Part shown: piece after piece, positions 20,187 through 29,680 of the stretch
Position numbering within the stretch: position 1 is the first letter of the stretch
How the letters are laid out: each line of letters opens with the position of its first letter
Assembly (NCBI GenBank): GCA_934590325.1
Contig: CAKTOW010000001.1
Coordinates: 62,001 to 126,000 of the forward strand
Direction: 5' to 3'
DNA: 64,000 nt
From: an uncultured Oscillospiraceae bacterium
GTDB taxonomy: Bacteria; Bacillota; Clostridia; Oscillospirales; Oscillospiraceae
Position numbers and translations under genes: made by a program
Notes under the pieces: generated by a model
The model's database searches: none
Told to the model about the DNA's origin: nothing
What the model saw: the letters and a program-made list of their open reading frames with translations, nothing else

Positions 20187-20519
20187 TCACCTCCCCTGTT
20201 CGGGTGTTTTTTCGTCGGTATAGTACGCCGCCAGCTCCTGGGGCGTGAGAAGTTTCATATTGGTATCGGACAGCAACTCCACCGCGCGGCGGCCCTCGTC
20301 CGTCAGGCCGCAGTCCACCAGCAGCACCGGCAGGCGGCGCTCCCGCGACAGTGTGCGCAGGGTCACGTCCAGCCCGGCGGCGTCGCCAGTGATGGGCACC
20401 ACGTAGGACGCGGCGACGGGCCGCTCCCAGTGCAGCAGCAGGGATGCCGCCAGCCACAGCAACGCTGTGACGCCGATGGCCGCCAGCGCGGCCACCACTC
20501 CGTCCTGCAGCAATCCCAT
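20187..20519 (-). CDS. Small single-TM protein of unknown function
   Basis: The 110-residue product has one membrane helix near the N terminus (about 7-28) and a soluble C-terminal domain with a VLLVDCGLTDEGRRAVELL segment that looks like a small alpha/beta fold. A strong ribosome site, GGAGGTGACGCA, precedes the ATG, and the gene is packed against recD2, which supports it as real. I do not recognise a family. It may be the first gene of a recD2-comF transcript. Confidence 0.65.
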   Translation of the reverse strand: MGLLQDGVVAALAAIGVTALLWLAASLLLHWERPVAASYVVPITGDAAGLDVTLRTLSRERRLPVLLVDCGLTDEGRRAVELLSDTNMKLLTPQELAAYYTDEKTPEQGR

Positions 20520-20566
20520 TGCGTCACCTCCCCCCTGCTACATTGTATGAAGCGGGGCGGCTGAGG

Positions 20567-23392
20567 TTACCGCAGGTACTTCTTCAGGTACTGACCGGTA
20601 TAGGACGCCGGGCAGGCGGCGATCTCCTCCGGGGTGCCAGCGGCCACCACGGTGCCGCCGCCGATGCCGCCCTCGGGTCCCAGGTCAATGATATAGTCGG
20701 CGCACTTGATGACGTCCAGGTTATGCTCGATGACCAGGACGGTGTTGCCGCCGTCGGTGAGCCGCTGCAGGACCTCCAGCAGCTTGCGCACGTCGTCGGC
20801 GTGGAGGCCGGTGGTGGGCTCGTCCAGGATATACACCGTGCGGCCGGTGGCGCGGCGGCTCAGCTCGGTGGCCAGCTTGACGCGCTGGGCCTCGCCGCCG
20901 GAGAGGGTGGTGCTGGGCTGGCCCAGCTTCACGTAGCCGAGACCCACGTCCCGCAGGGTGGTCAGCTTATCGCAGATGTTGGGCACGGCGGAGAAGAACT
21001 CCAGCGCTTCGTCCACGGTCATATCCAGTACGTCGGCGATGTTCTTGCCCTTGTAGCGCACCTCCAGGGTCTCGCGGTTGTAGCGCTTACCCTGGCAGAC
21101 CTCGCAGGGGACGTAGACGTCGGAGAGGAAGTGCATCTCTATTTTCAGCATGCCGTCGCCGCCGCAGGCCTCGCACCGGCCGCCCTTGGTGTTGAAGGAG
21201 AAGCGGCCGGGGCCGTAGCCCCGTGCCTTGGCGTCCGGGGTGGAGGCGAACAGGTCGCGAATCAGGTTGAAGAGGTTGGTGTAGGTGGCCGGGTTGGAGC
21301 GGGGCGTGCGGCCGATGGGGCTCTGGTCGATGGCGATGACCTTGTCCAGATGCTCCATACCCTCCATGCGGTCGTGCTTGCCGGGGCGCACCTTCATACG
21401 GTTCAGCTCCGCGCCCAGGGCCTTGAACAGCACCTCGTTCACAAGGGAGGACTTGCCGCTGCCGCTGACGCCGGTGACGCAGGTGAAGGTTCCCAGGGGG
21501 ATGGACACGTCGATGTTCTTCAGGTTGTTCTCGCGGGCGCCGCGGACAGTCAGCAGCTTGCCGCTGCCCCTGCGGCGGTGCGCCGGCAGGGGGATGGTGC
21601 GCTTGCCGCTGAGGTACTGGCCGGTAAGGCTGTTGGGGTCCGCCATGACCTGCTCCGGGGTGCCGGCGGCCACCACGCGGCCGCCCAGCGCGCCCGCGCC
21701 GGGGCCGATGTCGATGAGCCAGTCGGCGGCACGCATGGTGTCCTCGTCGTGCTCCACCACGATGAGGGTGTTGCCCAGGTCCCGCAGGCGCTGCAGCGTG
21801 GCCAGCAGCTTGTCGTTGTCCCGCTGGTGCAGGCCGATGGAGGGCTCGTCCAGGATGTACAGCACGCCCATAAGGCTGCTGCCGATCTGGGTCGCCAGAC
21901 GGATACGCTGGCTCTCGCCGCCGGAGAGGGTTCCGGAGGCGCGGGAGAGGGTCAGGTAGCTGAGGCCCACGGACTGGAGGAAGCCCAGCCGGGCGTGGAT
22001 CTCTTTCAGGATCTGGGCGGCGATGATCTGCTGGTTGCCGGTGAGCTGCAGATGGTCGAAAAAGGCCAGGGCGTCGTCCACCGGCAGGGTGGTGGCGTCG
22101 TAGATAGACTTGCCGCCCACGGTGACAGCCAGCGCCTCCGGGCGCAGGCGGCGGCCCTGACAGGCCGGACAGGGGCAGGGGGTCATAAGGCCCTCTATCT
22201 CACGCTTGCTGGCGTCGGACTGGGTCTCCTGATACCGGCGCTCCAGGTTGTTGCAGATGCCCTCAAAGGCCTGGTACAGCACGCCCTTGCCGCGGGGCTG
22301 GTCGTAGTGGAGCTCCAGCTTTTCGCCCTTGGTGCCGTAGAGGATGACGTCCTTCACCTGGTCGGAGAGGCTGTCGTAGGGCTGGGTCAGGGAGAAGCGG
22401 TACTTCTTGCTGAGGGCCTCGAAATACATACGGCTGATGCCGTCGGAACGGATGGACGCCCAGCCGGTGGCGGTGATGGCGCCATCCAGGATAGATTTGG
22501 AGCCGTCGGGGATGATCAGCGCCGGATCGGCCTTCAGCTGCTGGCCCAGGCCGGTGCAGACCGGGCAGGCACCGAAGGGGCTGTTGAAGGAGAACAGGCG
22601 GGGTGTCAGCTCCTCGATGGAGATGCCGCAGTCGTCACAGGCGTAGTTCTGGGAGAAGGTGATGTCCTTTTCCTCCCGCAGCAGGTTGACGGTCACAAGG
22701 CCGCCGGCCAGGTTGGAGGCGGTCTCCACAGAGTCGGTCAGGCGGCCGGTGATGTCCGGGCGGACGATCAGGCGATCCACCACGATGTCGATGTGGTGCT
22801 TGAGGTTCTTCTCCAGGGGGATATCCTCGCTGAGCTCGTACAAATTGCCGTCCACACGGGCGCGGACGAAGCCGGACTTGCGGGCGTCCTCCAGCACCTT
22901 GGTGTGCTCGCCCTTGCGTCCGCGCACCACGGGAGCCATCACCTGAATACGGGTGCCCTCCGGGAGAGCCAGTATCTGGTCAATGATCTGATCCACCGTC
23001 TGGCGGCGGATCTCCTTGCCGCAGTGGGGGCAGTGGGGCGTGCCCACCCGCGCCCAGAGCAGGCGCAGGTAGTCGTAGATCTCCGTCACCGTGCCCACGG
23101 TGGAGCGGGGGTTCTTGGAGGTAGTCTTCTGATCGATGGAGATGGCCGGGGACAGGCCCTCGATGTAGTCCACGTCGGGCTTGTCCATCTGCCCTAAGAA
23201 CATACGGGCGTAGGAGCTGAGGCTCTCCACATAGCGGCGCTGCCCCTCGGCGTAGATGGTGTCGAAGGCCAGGGAGCTCTTGCCGCTGCCGGACAGGCCG
23301 GTGAGCACCACCAGCTTGTCGCGGGGGATAGCGACATCAATGTTTTTCAGGTTGTTCTCGCGGGCGCCCTTGATGAAAATTTCAGTTTGCAT
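20567..23392 (-). CDS. uvrA: UvrA, excinuclease ABC subunit A
   Basis: The 941-residue protein has two ABC ATPase modules. The first Walker A is [14 protein letters not shown] near residue 31 and the second [14 protein letters not shown] near 640. Two ABC signatures ([24 protein letters not shown]) and zinc modules CDDCG...CPVC and CEACG...CEVC are present. It is the damage sensor of nucleotide excision repair and loads UvrB. Length matches bacterial UvrA. It has its own promoter, although uvrB lies only 2.2 kb upstream on the same strand. Confidence 0.97.
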   Translation of the reverse strand: MQTEIFIKGARENNLKNIDVAIPRDKLVVLTGLSGSGKSSLAFDTIYAEGQRRYVESLSSYARMFLGQMDKPDVDYIEGLSPAISIDQKTTSKNPRSTVGTVTEIYDYLRLLWARVGTPHCPHCGKEIRRQTVDQIIDQILALPEGTRIQVMAPVVRGRKGEHTKVLEDARKSGFVRARVDGNLYELSEDIPLEKNLKHHIDIVVDRLIVRPDITGRLTDSVETASNLAGGLVTVNLLREEKDITFSQNYACDDCGISIEELTPRLFSFNSPFGACPVCTGLGQQLKADPALIIPDGSKSILDGAITATGWASIRSDGISRMYFEALSKKYRFSLTQPYDSLSDQVKDVILYGTKGEKLELHYDQPRGKGVLYQAFEGICNNLERRYQETQSDASKREIEGLMTPCPCPACQGRRLRPEALAVTVGGKSIYDATTLPVDDALAFFDHLQLTGNQQIIAAQILKEIHARLGFLQSVGLSYLTLSRASGTLSGGESQRIRLATQIGSSLMGVLYILDEPSIGLHQRDNDKLLATLQRLRDLGNTLIVVEHDEDTMRAADWLIDIGPGAGALGGRVVAAGTPEQVMADPNSLTGQYLSGKRTIPLPAHRRRGSGKLLTVRGARENNLKNIDVSIPLGTFTCVTGVSGSGKSSLVNEVLFKALGAELNRMKVRPGKHDRMEGMEHLDKVIAIDQSPIGRTPRSNPATYTNLFNLIRDLFASTPDAKARGYGPGRFSFNTKGGRCEACGGDGMLKIEMHFLSDVYVPCEVCQGKRYNRETLEVRYKGKNIADVLDMTVDEALEFFSAVPNICDKLTTLRDVGLGYVKLGQPSTTLSGGEAQRVKLATELSRRATGRTVYILDEPTTGLHADDVRKLLEVLQRLTDGGNTVLVIEHNLDVIKCADYIIDLGPEGGIGGGTVVAAGTPEEIAACPASYTGQYLKKYLR

Positions 23393-23428
23393 GGTATTCC
23401 TCGTTTCTGCAGCGTAATGTTGCAGATA

Positions 23429-23457
23429 AGTGTAGTAAAATCAATTTCTATTGTCAA
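23429..23457 (-). promoter_or_regulatory. Promoter of uvrA
   Basis: On the minus strand a perfect TTGACA (23457-23452) and TACACT (23434-23429) have a 17-base spacer. I found no LexA box of the CGAACNNNNGTTCG type next to it. Confidence 0.75.
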
Positions 23458-23472
23458 TATACGTTTGAAAAG

Positions 23473-23955
23473 TTATACGACAATATCCGCCGTCTTGGCC
23501 CGCAGCAGGGCGATAAGGGCGTTGGGGTCACACTCCACCTGATGGCCGATCTTCCCGGCGGAGACACATACCGTGCCGTACAGCAGCGCCGTTTCGTGGA
23601 ACACGGTGGGGAACTGCTTCTTCATACCCACGGGGCTGCAGCCGCCGTGGACGTAGCCGGTCAGGGGCAGCAGCTCCTTCTGGGGCAGCATGGCCACGGA
23701 CTTCTCCCCCACCGCCTTGGCGGCCTTCTTCAGGTCCAGGTTCTCGGCCACGGGGATGTCGAACACGTAGTATGCCCCGGACGCACCCTTTGTCACCAGG
23801 GTCTTGAACACCTGCTCCGGCGCCTGACCCAAAGTGTGCGCCACGGACACGCCGTCGATGCCGCCCTCCGGGTCGTAGCTGTGGGCGGTATAGGGTATTT
23901 TCTTCTGATCCAGCGTCCGCATGACGTTGGTCTTTTCCTCTTTGGTCTTTGCCAT
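23473..23955 (-). CDS. ybaK: YbaK-type Cys-tRNA(Pro) deacylase
   Basis: The 160-residue protein matches YbaK: an N-terminal KTNVMRTLDQKKIPYTAHSY segment, VFKTLVTKG with the conserved Lys, and GYVHGGCSPVGMKK, the characteristic loop of the bacterial Cys-tRNA(Pro) deacylases. It removes cysteine mischarged onto tRNA(Pro). A second, less YbaK-like relative is encoded at 50020-50508. It follows the TraX gene by 20 bases on the same strand. Confidence 0.9.
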   Translation of the reverse strand: MAKTKEEKTNVMRTLDQKKIPYTAHSYDPEGGIDGVSVAHTLGQAPEQVFKTLVTKGASGAYYVFDIPVAENLDLKKAAKAVGEKSVAMLPQKELLPLTGYVHGGCSPVGMKKQFPTVFHETALLYGTVCVSAGKIGHQVECDPNALIALLRAKTADIVV

Positions 23956-23975
23956 AGGGACAGTCTCCTTTTCTG

Positions 23976-24680
23976 TTATGCATACAGGGCTATCAGCGAG
24001 AGTATCAGGATATGTACGGGGTAAAAGGCGTAAAAGCCGTACTGTACCCCGCGGTTAGAAAAGCCCCGCCGGCCGTTATACAGCCACAGGGGCACCAGCG
24101 CCGCCAGCGACCACAGCTCGATGGACACGCCGCCCATGACGCCGATGCTGAAAACAGCCAATCCCACAGCCTGGGCCACCATCTTCGCCGCCGTGCCGTA
24201 GGGGGCGCGATGGATGCCGTAGAAGGCGGCCACCAGCAGCATGCCCCAGCCGCCGTAATCCGTGGCGGCCAGCTCCAGCAGGACGAAGGCGGCCGCCATG
24301 GCCGCGGCCGTCAGCACAAAGGACAGTGCCGTGCGCTCACGCAGCGCCCAGTCCATCACCCAGCACACCAGCGCGCCGGCCAGCAGCGTCCACAGCACGT
24401 TCTGCGCATACGGATACCACAGGGCACCGCCCAGCATCAAATTGAACGGCACCTCCGACAGCACGGCGAACACCAGCAGCCGCAGGGCGTATTTCCGCCG
24501 GTCATGGGTGTGGACACAGCCCTCGGCGATGAGGAAACAGAAGATGGGAAAGGCCACACGGCCCACGCAGCGCAGCCAAGGGGTAAACGGAAACAGCGTC
24601 GCACCCATGTGGTCCACCAGCATGGTGCAGACGGCGATGAGTTTCAGGCAGAAGCCGTTGAGGATGCGGTATCTTTGCAT
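23976..24680 (-). CDS. TraX-family membrane protein
   Basis: The 234-residue protein has about seven membrane segments and starts with NGFCLKLIAVCTMLVDHMG, the TraX family signature; an RVAFPIFCFLIAEG segment and a late FYAFYPVHILILSL helix complete the pattern. F-plasmid TraX acetylates pilin, but chromosomal homologues in Firmicutes have no proven role and are thought to be acyltransferase-like. The start lies 37 bases inside the 3' end of the upstream EamA gene, with GGAGATAAG as ribosome site. Confidence 0.88.
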   Translation of the reverse strand: MQRYRILNGFCLKLIAVCTMLVDHMGATLFPFTPWLRCVGRVAFPIFCFLIAEGCVHTHDRRKYALRLLVFAVLSEVPFNLMLGGALWYPYAQNVLWTLLAGALVCWVMDWALRERTALSFVLTAAAMAAAFVLLELAATDYGGWGMLLVAAFYGIHRAPYGTAAKMVAQAVGLAVFSIGVMGGVSIELWSLAALVPLWLYNGRRGFSNRGVQYGFYAFYPVHILILSLIALYA

Positions 24681-25552
24681 GACTTATCTCCATTGGCCAG
24701 CAGGAGCACGCAGCCGAACACGCAGGCCACGCCCAGCACCGTCCAGACGGTCAGCGCCTCCTTGAATACGAACACACCTACAAGGGTCTCCACCACCGGT
24801 TCGATGTTGGTAATGATGGAGGCGCGGCCGCTCTCCACGCCCTCGAGACCGCGGGTATAAAAGATATAGGGCAGGACGGTGGCCACGATGACCACGCCGC
24901 AGACGCCGATAATACCCTGAGTACTGCTGAACGCCAGGGGCAGGGTGGCGAAGTCGGCAAACGCGATAGACCCCAGGCCGGCCACCAGGAACGTCCAGTA
25001 GATCATGGTATAGCTCTCATAGTGGGCCAGGCCGTAGTGGGCGAACACGGTGTAGCTGGCGTAGCACAGACCGGAGAGGATGCCCAGGCCGATGCCCGCC
25101 CAGGAGGCGGTCATGTCGCCGCCCAGCACGCCGCTGACCATGACACAGCCCAGCAGGGACACCACCAGGGCGACGAGCTTGCGGGCAGTGAGGGGCGTCT
25201 TCCACAGGACGGCACTGAAGAGCACCACGAAGGAGGGTGCCAGGTACAGCAGCACCGCCGCCACGGACAGGGAGCACATGGTCTGGCACTGGAAATACAC
25301 CAGGCTGAGCGTCAGGATGCTGATAAGGCCGGAGCACAGGAAGATGGGCAGGTGCTTCAGCCTGATGCGGAACACCTGGCGGTGGAACAGGCCGAACACC
25401 ACGGTCAGCACCAGCAGGGTGCCGAAGTTGCGGAGGAACACCCGGTTGCCCAGCGTCACGCCCACCTCGGTGAGCATACGGTTGGAAAAACCGATGAAGC
25501 CCCAGCATACGGCGCTGAGGATGACGTAGATATAGGAAAGATACTTTTTCAT
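24644..25552 (-). CDS. EamA/DMT-family transporter
   Basis: The 302-residue protein has ten predicted membrane helices in two EamA repeats. The first begins VILSAVCWGFIGFSNRML and the second GLGILSGLCYASYTVFAHYG, with a conserved EPVVETLVGVFVFKEALT segment near the end. These are drug/metabolite superfamily exporters; the substrate is unknown. Its last 37 bases overlap the TraX gene, so the two are coupled. It follows uvrB by 20 bases and could be read from the radC-uvrB promoter. Confidence 0.88.
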   Translation of the reverse strand: MKKYLSYIYVILSAVCWGFIGFSNRMLTEVGVTLGNRVFLRNFGTLLVLTVVFGLFHRQVFRIRLKHLPIFLCSGLISILTLSLVYFQCQTMCSLSVAAVLLYLAPSFVVLFSAVLWKTPLTARKLVALVVSLLGCVMVSGVLGGDMTASWAGIGLGILSGLCYASYTVFAHYGLAHYESYTMIYWTFLVAGLGSIAFADFATLPLAFSSTQGIIGVCGVVIVATVLPYIFYTRGLEGVESGRASIITNIEPVVETLVGVFVFKEALTVWTVLGVACVFGCVLLLANGDKSCKDTASSTASA

Positions 25553-25572
25553 GATCTCGTTCTCGGTCCTCT

Positions 25573-27537
25573 TTATTTTTCGCCCCGCAATTCGATGATC
25601 TGATCCCGCAGCAGGGCGGCGTATTCGAATTCCAGCATACGGCTGGCCTCTTTCATTTCCTTTTCCAAGCGGGCGATGGTCTCCTCCCGCTCCCGGTCGG
25701 TGAGTTTCTTCTTGGAGAGCTTGGAGGCCTCCTCGGCGCTGTGGCTGATCTCCACCATCTCACGGACGCCCTTGCGGATGGTCTGGGGCACGATGCCGTG
25801 GGCACGGTTAAAGTCGTCCTGCAGCTTGCGGCGGCGCTCCGTTTCGTCCATGGCAGCGCGCATGGAGGGCGTCACCGTGTCAGCGTAGAGGATGACCAGT
25901 CCCTCGGCGTTGCGGGCGGCGCGGCCGATGGTCTGAATAAGGCTGGTCTCGCTGCGGAGGAAGCCCTCCTTATCGGCGTCCAGAATGGCCACCAGCGACA
26001 CCTCCGGCAGGTCGAGGCCCTCCCGCAGGAGGTTGATGCCCACCAGCACGTCGAACTCGCCCAGCCGCAGATCGCGGATGATCTCCATACGCTCCAGGGC
26101 GGAGACGTCGGCGTGCATATAGCGCACCCTGATGCCCAGGCCGCGGAAGTGAGCGGTCAGGTCCTCCGCCATCTTCTTGGTGAGGGTGGTGACCAGGACG
26201 CGCTCATTCTTCTGCTCGCGGGCGTGTATCTCCGCCACCAGGTCGTCGATCTGCCCCAGCACGGGGCGCACCTCCACCCGGGGGTCCAGCAGTCCGGTGG
26301 GGCGGATGACCTGCTCCACGATCTGGTCGGCCTGCTGCTTTTCAAAATCGCCGGGGGTGGCGGAGACAAAGACCGCCTGGGAGAAGCGCTCCTCGAATTC
26401 CTCGAACTTCAGGGGCCGGTTGTCGAAGGCGCAGGGCAGGCGGAAGCCGTAGTCCACCAGGCTCTGCTTGCGGGCGTGGTCGCCGTTGTACATGGCGCGC
26501 ACCTGGGGCAGGGTCACGTGGCTCTCGTCCACGAAGAGGACGAAGTCCTCCGGGAAGAAGTCCAGCAGCGTCATGGGCGCGCTGCCCACGGGCCGCTGGG
26601 AGATGACGCGGGAGTAGTTCTCGATGCCGGAGCAGTAGCCCAGGGTGCGCATCATCTCCACATCGTAGCGGGTGCGCTGGTCGATGCGCTGGGCCTCGAT
26701 GAGCTTGCCGTTGTCCTCGAACCATTTCTTGCGCTCAGCCAGCTCGCGCTCGATCTCCTGAGCGGCGCACTCCAGCTTGTCCTTGGGGGTAACATAGTGG
26801 CTGGCGGGATAGACGGCCACGTGGTTCAGCTGCTTCATGGCCGCGCCGGTGACGGGGTGGAACTCGGTGATGCGCTCGATCTCGTCGCCGAAGAACTCCA
26901 CGCGGATGGCGCGATCCTTGTAATAGGCGGGATACAACTCCACGGTGTCGCCCCGGACGCGGAACACGTTGCGCTGGAAGGCCACGTCGTTGCGCTCGTA
27001 GCGATCCTCCACCAGACGGCGGAGCAGCTCGTCCCGCTCCATGGTCATGCCCGCCCGGAGAGAGATCATCATGCGGGCGAAGTCGTCCGGCTCGCCGAGG
27101 CCGTAGATACAGCTGACGGACGCCACCACGATCACGTCCCGCCGCTCCAGCAGGGCGCAGGTGGCGGAGAGCCGCAGGCGGTCGATCTCCTCGTTGGTGG
27201 AGGCGTCCTTTTCGATATAGGTATCCGTCTGGGGCACGTATGCCTCCGGTTGGTAGTAGTCGTAGTAGGAGACAAAGTACTCCACGGCGTTATTGGGGAA
27301 GAACTCGCGGAATTCCTCGCACAGTTGGGCGGCCAGGGTCTTGTTGTGGGCCAGCACCAGTGTGGGGCGGTTGACCCGCTCGATGACCTTGGCCATGGTG
27401 TAGGTCTTGCCGCTGCCGGTGACGCCCTTGAGCACCTGGGCGCGCAGGCCGTTTTCCAGTCCTTGGGCCAGCTCGTCGATGGCCTGGGGCTGGTCGCCGG
27501 CGGGCTCATAAGGGGATACGACTTTGAGATCAGGCAT
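25573..27537 (-). CDS. uvrB: UvrB, excinuclease ABC subunit B
   Basis: The 654-residue protein carries Walker [14 protein letters not shown] near residue 40, the damage-probing beta-hairpin around [20 protein letters not shown], the DESHVTLPQ motif, helicase motif QTIGRAARN and a C-terminal UVR domain for UvrC contact (about 615-650). It verifies damage delivered by UvrA and recruits UvrC. It lies 12 bases downstream of radC and is probably co-transcribed with it from a promoter bearing a LexA-like box. Confidence 0.97.
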   Translation of the reverse strand: MPDLKVVSPYEPAGDQPQAIDELAQGLENGLRAQVLKGVTGSGKTYTMAKVIERVNRPTLVLAHNKTLAAQLCEEFREFFPNNAVEYFVSYYDYYQPEAYVPQTDTYIEKDASTNEEIDRLRLSATCALLERRDVIVVASVSCIYGLGEPDDFARMMISLRAGMTMERDELLRRLVEDRYERNDVAFQRNVFRVRGDTVELYPAYYKDRAIRVEFFGDEIERITEFHPVTGAAMKQLNHVAVYPASHYVTPKDKLECAAQEIERELAERKKWFEDNGKLIEAQRIDQRTRYDVEMMRTLGYCSGIENYSRVISQRPVGSAPMTLLDFFPEDFVLFVDESHVTLPQVRAMYNGDHARKQSLVDYGFRLPCAFDNRPLKFEEFEERFSQAVFVSATPGDFEKQQADQIVEQVIRPTGLLDPRVEVRPVLGQIDDLVAEIHAREQKNERVLVTTLTKKMAEDLTAHFRGLGIRVRYMHADVSALERMEIIRDLRLGEFDVLVGINLLREGLDLPEVSLVAILDADKEGFLRSETSLIQTIGRAARNAEGLVILYADTVTPSMRAAMDETERRRKLQDDFNRAHGIVPQTIRKGVREMVEISHSAEEASKLSKKKLTDREREETIARLEKEMKEASRMLEFEYAALLRDQIIELRGEK

Positions 27538-27549
27538 GGTGTCCTCCCG

Positions 27550-28224
27550 TTACTTCTGCAAAAGGCCGCTTTCGGCCATGGATACGTAGTCACTGTCGGC
27601 CACCACGATGTGGTCGGCCAGACGGATGTTCAGGGGCGCGAGGGCCTCCTGTATCTGCCGCGTCACCAGCACGTCCTGCTGGGAGGGCAGCGCCACACCG
27701 CTGGGGTGGTTATGCGCTAAAATGATGGCGCTGGCACCGGCGTAGAGGGCATTCTCCACCACCTGGCGCACCTGCACCGGCGAGGCGGCCACGCTGCCCC
27801 GGCTGATGCACCGGCAGGTCAGCAGCTTGCCCTTGGCGTCCAGACAGACCTGGTAGAGAAGCTCCTTCTTCTCCCCCGCCAGCAGCTCCATGAAATAGGC
27901 GCCGGTGCGGTCGGGGGAATTGAGCACCTTCTGCGGCAGGGACGCGCAGCGGGCCCGCAGGGCAATGTCGCCGGTCAGGCGCAGAAGCACGGCAGCATTC
28001 TCGCCCACGCCCTCCACGGCGGTCAGTTCCTCCGGGGAGGCGTGGAGCACATTCTGGAGGGAGCCGAAATGCTTCAAAAGGCGGTGCGCCGTCTCGTTGG
28101 TATCCTGCCGGGGGACGGCGTAGAAAAGCAGCAGCTCCAGCAGCTGGTGGTCGTCCATGCCCTCGGCGCCTACGGCCAAAAAGCGGCGTTTCACCCGCTG
28201 GCGGTGCCCGTCGTGCAGACCCAT
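27550..28224 (-). CDS. radC: RadC / JAB-domain protein
   Basis: The 224-residue protein has an N-terminal helix-hairpin-helix region (about 1-100, with LTAVEGVGENAAVLLR) and a C-terminal JAB/MPN metalloprotease-like domain with the zinc motif HNHPSG and a following Asp. The biochemical role of RadC is unsettled; it is often linked to DNA repair or mobile DNA. It is the first gene of a radC-uvrB unit here. Minus-strand start at 28224 is the only good Met before the conserved GHRQRVKRRF segment. Confidence 0.92.
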   Translation of the reverse strand: MGLHDGHRQRVKRRFLAVGAEGMDDHQLLELLLFYAVPRQDTNETAHRLLKHFGSLQNVLHASPEELTAVEGVGENAAVLLRLTGDIALRARCASLPQKVLNSPDRTGAYFMELLAGEKKELLYQVCLDAKGKLLTCRCISRGSVAASPVQVRQVVENALYAGASAIILAHNHPSGVALPSQQDVLVTRQIQEALAPLNIRLADHIVVADSDYVSMAESGLLQK

Positions 28225-28272
28225 GCGTCTCCCCTCCCCCGCGGCGGCAAAACCGCGATTTCTCGACTATAT

Positions 28273-28325
28273 AGTATACCACGTTTTCCACCGGGTCACA
28301 AGCTGTTTTTTCGAACATTTGTTGC
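28273..28325 (-). promoter_or_regulatory. radC-uvrB promoter with LexA-like box
   Basis: On the minus strand TTGTGA (28301-28296) and TATACT (28278-28273) have a 17-base spacer. Just upstream, plus-strand 28312-28325 reads CGAACATTTGTTGC, close to the Firmicute LexA/DinR box CGAACRNRYGTTYG, with three deviations. It suggests SOS control of the repair genes. Confidence 0.55.
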
Positions 28326-28339
28326 GGTGCAAAGGCGGC

Positions 28340-28368
28340 TTGACTTTCCCGCGGCGGTGTGGTACAGT
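28340..28368 (+). promoter_or_regulatory. Promoter of the SMR exporter gene
   Basis: TTGACT at 28340-28345 and TACAGT at 28363-28368 are separated by 17 bases. The leader from about 28375 to the ATG at 28480 is long and structured. Confidence 0.7.
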
Positions 28369-28374
28369 ATCCCT

Positions 28375-28459
28375 GCTGCACGCCGCCACCGGGTGGCGCG
28401 CAGGCGTTCGCGGGCGCGCCGTTAGGTCTTAGAAGGTGCGCTGTGTGGGCGCATTTTTT
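28375..28459 (+). promoter_or_regulatory. Structured leader with attenuator, candidate guanidine riboswitch
   Basis: A GC-rich hairpin (GGCGCGC at 28395-28401 with GCGCGCC at 28414-28420) is followed by a linker GTTAGGTCTTAGAAG and then a terminator hairpin (TGCGC at 28437-28441 with GCGCA at 28449-28453, followed by TTTTTT). The downstream gene is a SugE/Gdx-type exporter, the usual target of guanidine riboswitches. I could not match it to guanidine classes I, II or III; class IV, also found in Clostridia, is possible but I cannot confirm its consensus. Confidence 0.45.
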
Positions 28460-28479
28460 ACTTTACGGAGGAAAACGAC

Positions 28480-28794
28480 ATGGCGTGGGTATATCTTTTT
28501 ATCGCGGGCGGGCTGGAGGTGTTCTGGTCCACATTCCTGAAGCTGTCCGAGGGCTTTACGAAGCTGTGGCCGTCGGTGTGGGCCATCGTGGGCATGGTGG
28601 CCAGCTTTTTCTTCCTGTCCCAGGCCACGAAAACGCTGCCCATGGGCACCGCCTACGGTATATGGACGGGCATCGGCGCGCTGGGCGCGGTGGTCGTGGG
28701 CATACTGGCCTTCCAGGAGCCGGTGACCGCCCCGCGGCTCATCTTCGTGGGCCTGCTGCTGGTGGGCATCGTGGGCCTGAAGCTGACAGCGTGA
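28480..28794 (+). CDS. gdx: SMR-family guanidinium exporter (SugE/Gdx type)
   Basis: The 104-residue, four-helix protein has the active-site Glu in AGGLEVFWSTFLK (helix 1), and the SugE-type signature TKTLPMGTAYGIWTGIGALG in helix 3. These separate Gdx proteins from EmrE multidrug pumps. Gdx exports guanidinium as a dual-topology dimer in exchange for protons. GGAGGAAAAC precedes the ATG. The attenuated leader upstream fits guanidine control. It is a single gene ended by the terminator at 28802. Confidence 0.88.
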   Translation: MAWVYLFIAGGLEVFWSTFLKLSEGFTKLWPSVWAIVGMVASFFFLSQATKTLPMGTAYGIWTGIGALGAVVVGILAFQEPVTAPRLIFVGLLLVGIVGLKLTA

Positions 28795-28801
28795 GGGCAT
28801 G

Positions 28802-28829
28802 AAAAAAGACCGCTTACGCGGTCTTTTTG
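28802..28829. terminator. Bidirectional terminator
   Basis: AAAAAAGACCGC and GCGGTCTTTTT form a stem with T on both exits, between the SMR gene (plus) and the convergent TRIC gene (minus). Confidence 0.85.
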
Positions 28830-28835
28830 TTGTTC

Positions 28836-29456
28836 TCACGCTTTGGGAAGGCTCCAGCGGAACGCGGCGGCGCAGACGCGCAGCACCATGGTGAGGGCGC
28901 AGCCCGCCAGCATGGCGACACTCTGCCCCGCGCTCCACAGCAGCATGCACACCGCCGCGCCGGCCAGGGACGCGCAGGCGTAGATGTGCTTGGTGAAAAT
29001 GTACGGGCGCTCCATGCAGCACACGTCACGGAGGACGCCGCCGCCCACACCGGTGAGCATACCCATGAACAGCACCAGGAACACGTTGGTGCCGTGGCCT
29101 GCCTGGATGGCCACGGCCGCGCCGTGGACGGAGAAGATGCCCAGGCCGATGGAGTCCGCCACCAGCAGCAGTGCCCCCCACGCGCGATGGTCTCCGGAGG
29201 GGTGAAAGCGCTTCCACACCAGGAACACCAGCAAGGACACGCCGATGGCCACCAGCGCCTGCAGCGGGTCACGCAGCGCCGCCGGAGGCGTCTGCCCCAG
29301 CATGACGTCGCGGAGCATGCCGCCGCCCACGGCGGTGGTCATGCCCATCATGGCCACGCCGAACAGATCCATGCCCTTCTTCACAGCCAGCGCCGCGCCG
29401 GAAACGGCAAAGGCCGCCGCGCCGATCAATTCAAAATAAAACTGAAAACCCAGCAT
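28836..29456 (-). CDS. TRIC-family (UPF0126, YicG-like) cation channel
   Basis: The 206-residue protein has seven hydrophobic segments in two inverted-looking repeats, each with a glycine-rich motif: MTTAVGGGMLRDVMLG and LTGVGGGVLRDVCC. These define bacterial UPF0126/TRIC proteins, which form trimeric cation channels. I chose the Met at 29456 because GGGAGGG lies upstream; a frame nine codons longer lacks a site. Its transcript would carry a leader of more than 200 bases with two hairpins. It is divergent from a LysR regulator. Confidence 0.88.
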   Translation of the reverse strand: MLGFQFYFELIGAAAFAVSGAALAVKKGMDLFGVAMMGMTTAVGGGMLRDVMLGQTPPAALRDPLQALVAIGVSLLVFLVWKRFHPSGDHRAWGALLLVADSIGLGIFSVHGAAVAIQAGHGTNVFLVLFMGMLTGVGGGVLRDVCCMERPYIFTKHIYACASLAGAAVCMLLWSAGQSVAMLAGCALTMVLRVCAAAFRWSLPKA

Positions 29457-29459
29457 ACT

Positions 29460-29674
29460 CGTCCCTCCCACTGTGCAGCGCATATTACGATACCATAACT
29501 TAAATGAAAAATCCAGCCGCAGACAGCAAAAAAGTGCCCATATAAACCCGAAAGGACAGGCTGGAAACGACCTGTCCTTTGATGATTCGGGTTTGGGGGA
29601 GAAATAGGGGAAATAGGAAGAAAGAAAGAATCAAATTAAGTGTTGTGCGGGAACAGGCGGTGTTCCCTGAACAC
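29460..29674 (-). promoter_or_regulatory. Long structured 5' leader of the TRIC gene
   Basis: From the promoter at 29681-29709 the minus-strand leader runs about 215 bases. It contains a GGGAACA/TGTTCCC hairpin near 29650, a pyrimidine tract, and a two-part hairpin at 29544-29594 where AAAGGACAGG pairs with CCTGTCCTTT and, as an outer or alternative stem, AAACCCGAA pairs with TTCGGGTTT. A run of six T follows about 12 bases after it. This could be an unrecognised cis-regulatory RNA. Confidence 0.4.
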
Positions 29675-29680
29675 ACCCGT

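Noticed and set aside
17975..23197. Very long plus-strand frames opposite recD2 and uvrA (757 and 892 codons)
   Set aside because: They mirror the coding strand's codon bias (GC-rich third positions) and have no recognisable protein features, whereas the minus strand encodes intact RecD2 and UvrA.
23429..23472. LexA box at uvrA
   Set aside because: The AAACGTATATT sequence near the promoter is too far from the CGAACNNNNGTTCG consensus.
29544..29594. Glycine riboswitch in the TRIC leader (AAAGGACAG segment)
   Set aside because: The short resemblance to the glycine aptamer's 3' end is not supported by the GGAGAG and CCGAAGG elements, which are missing.
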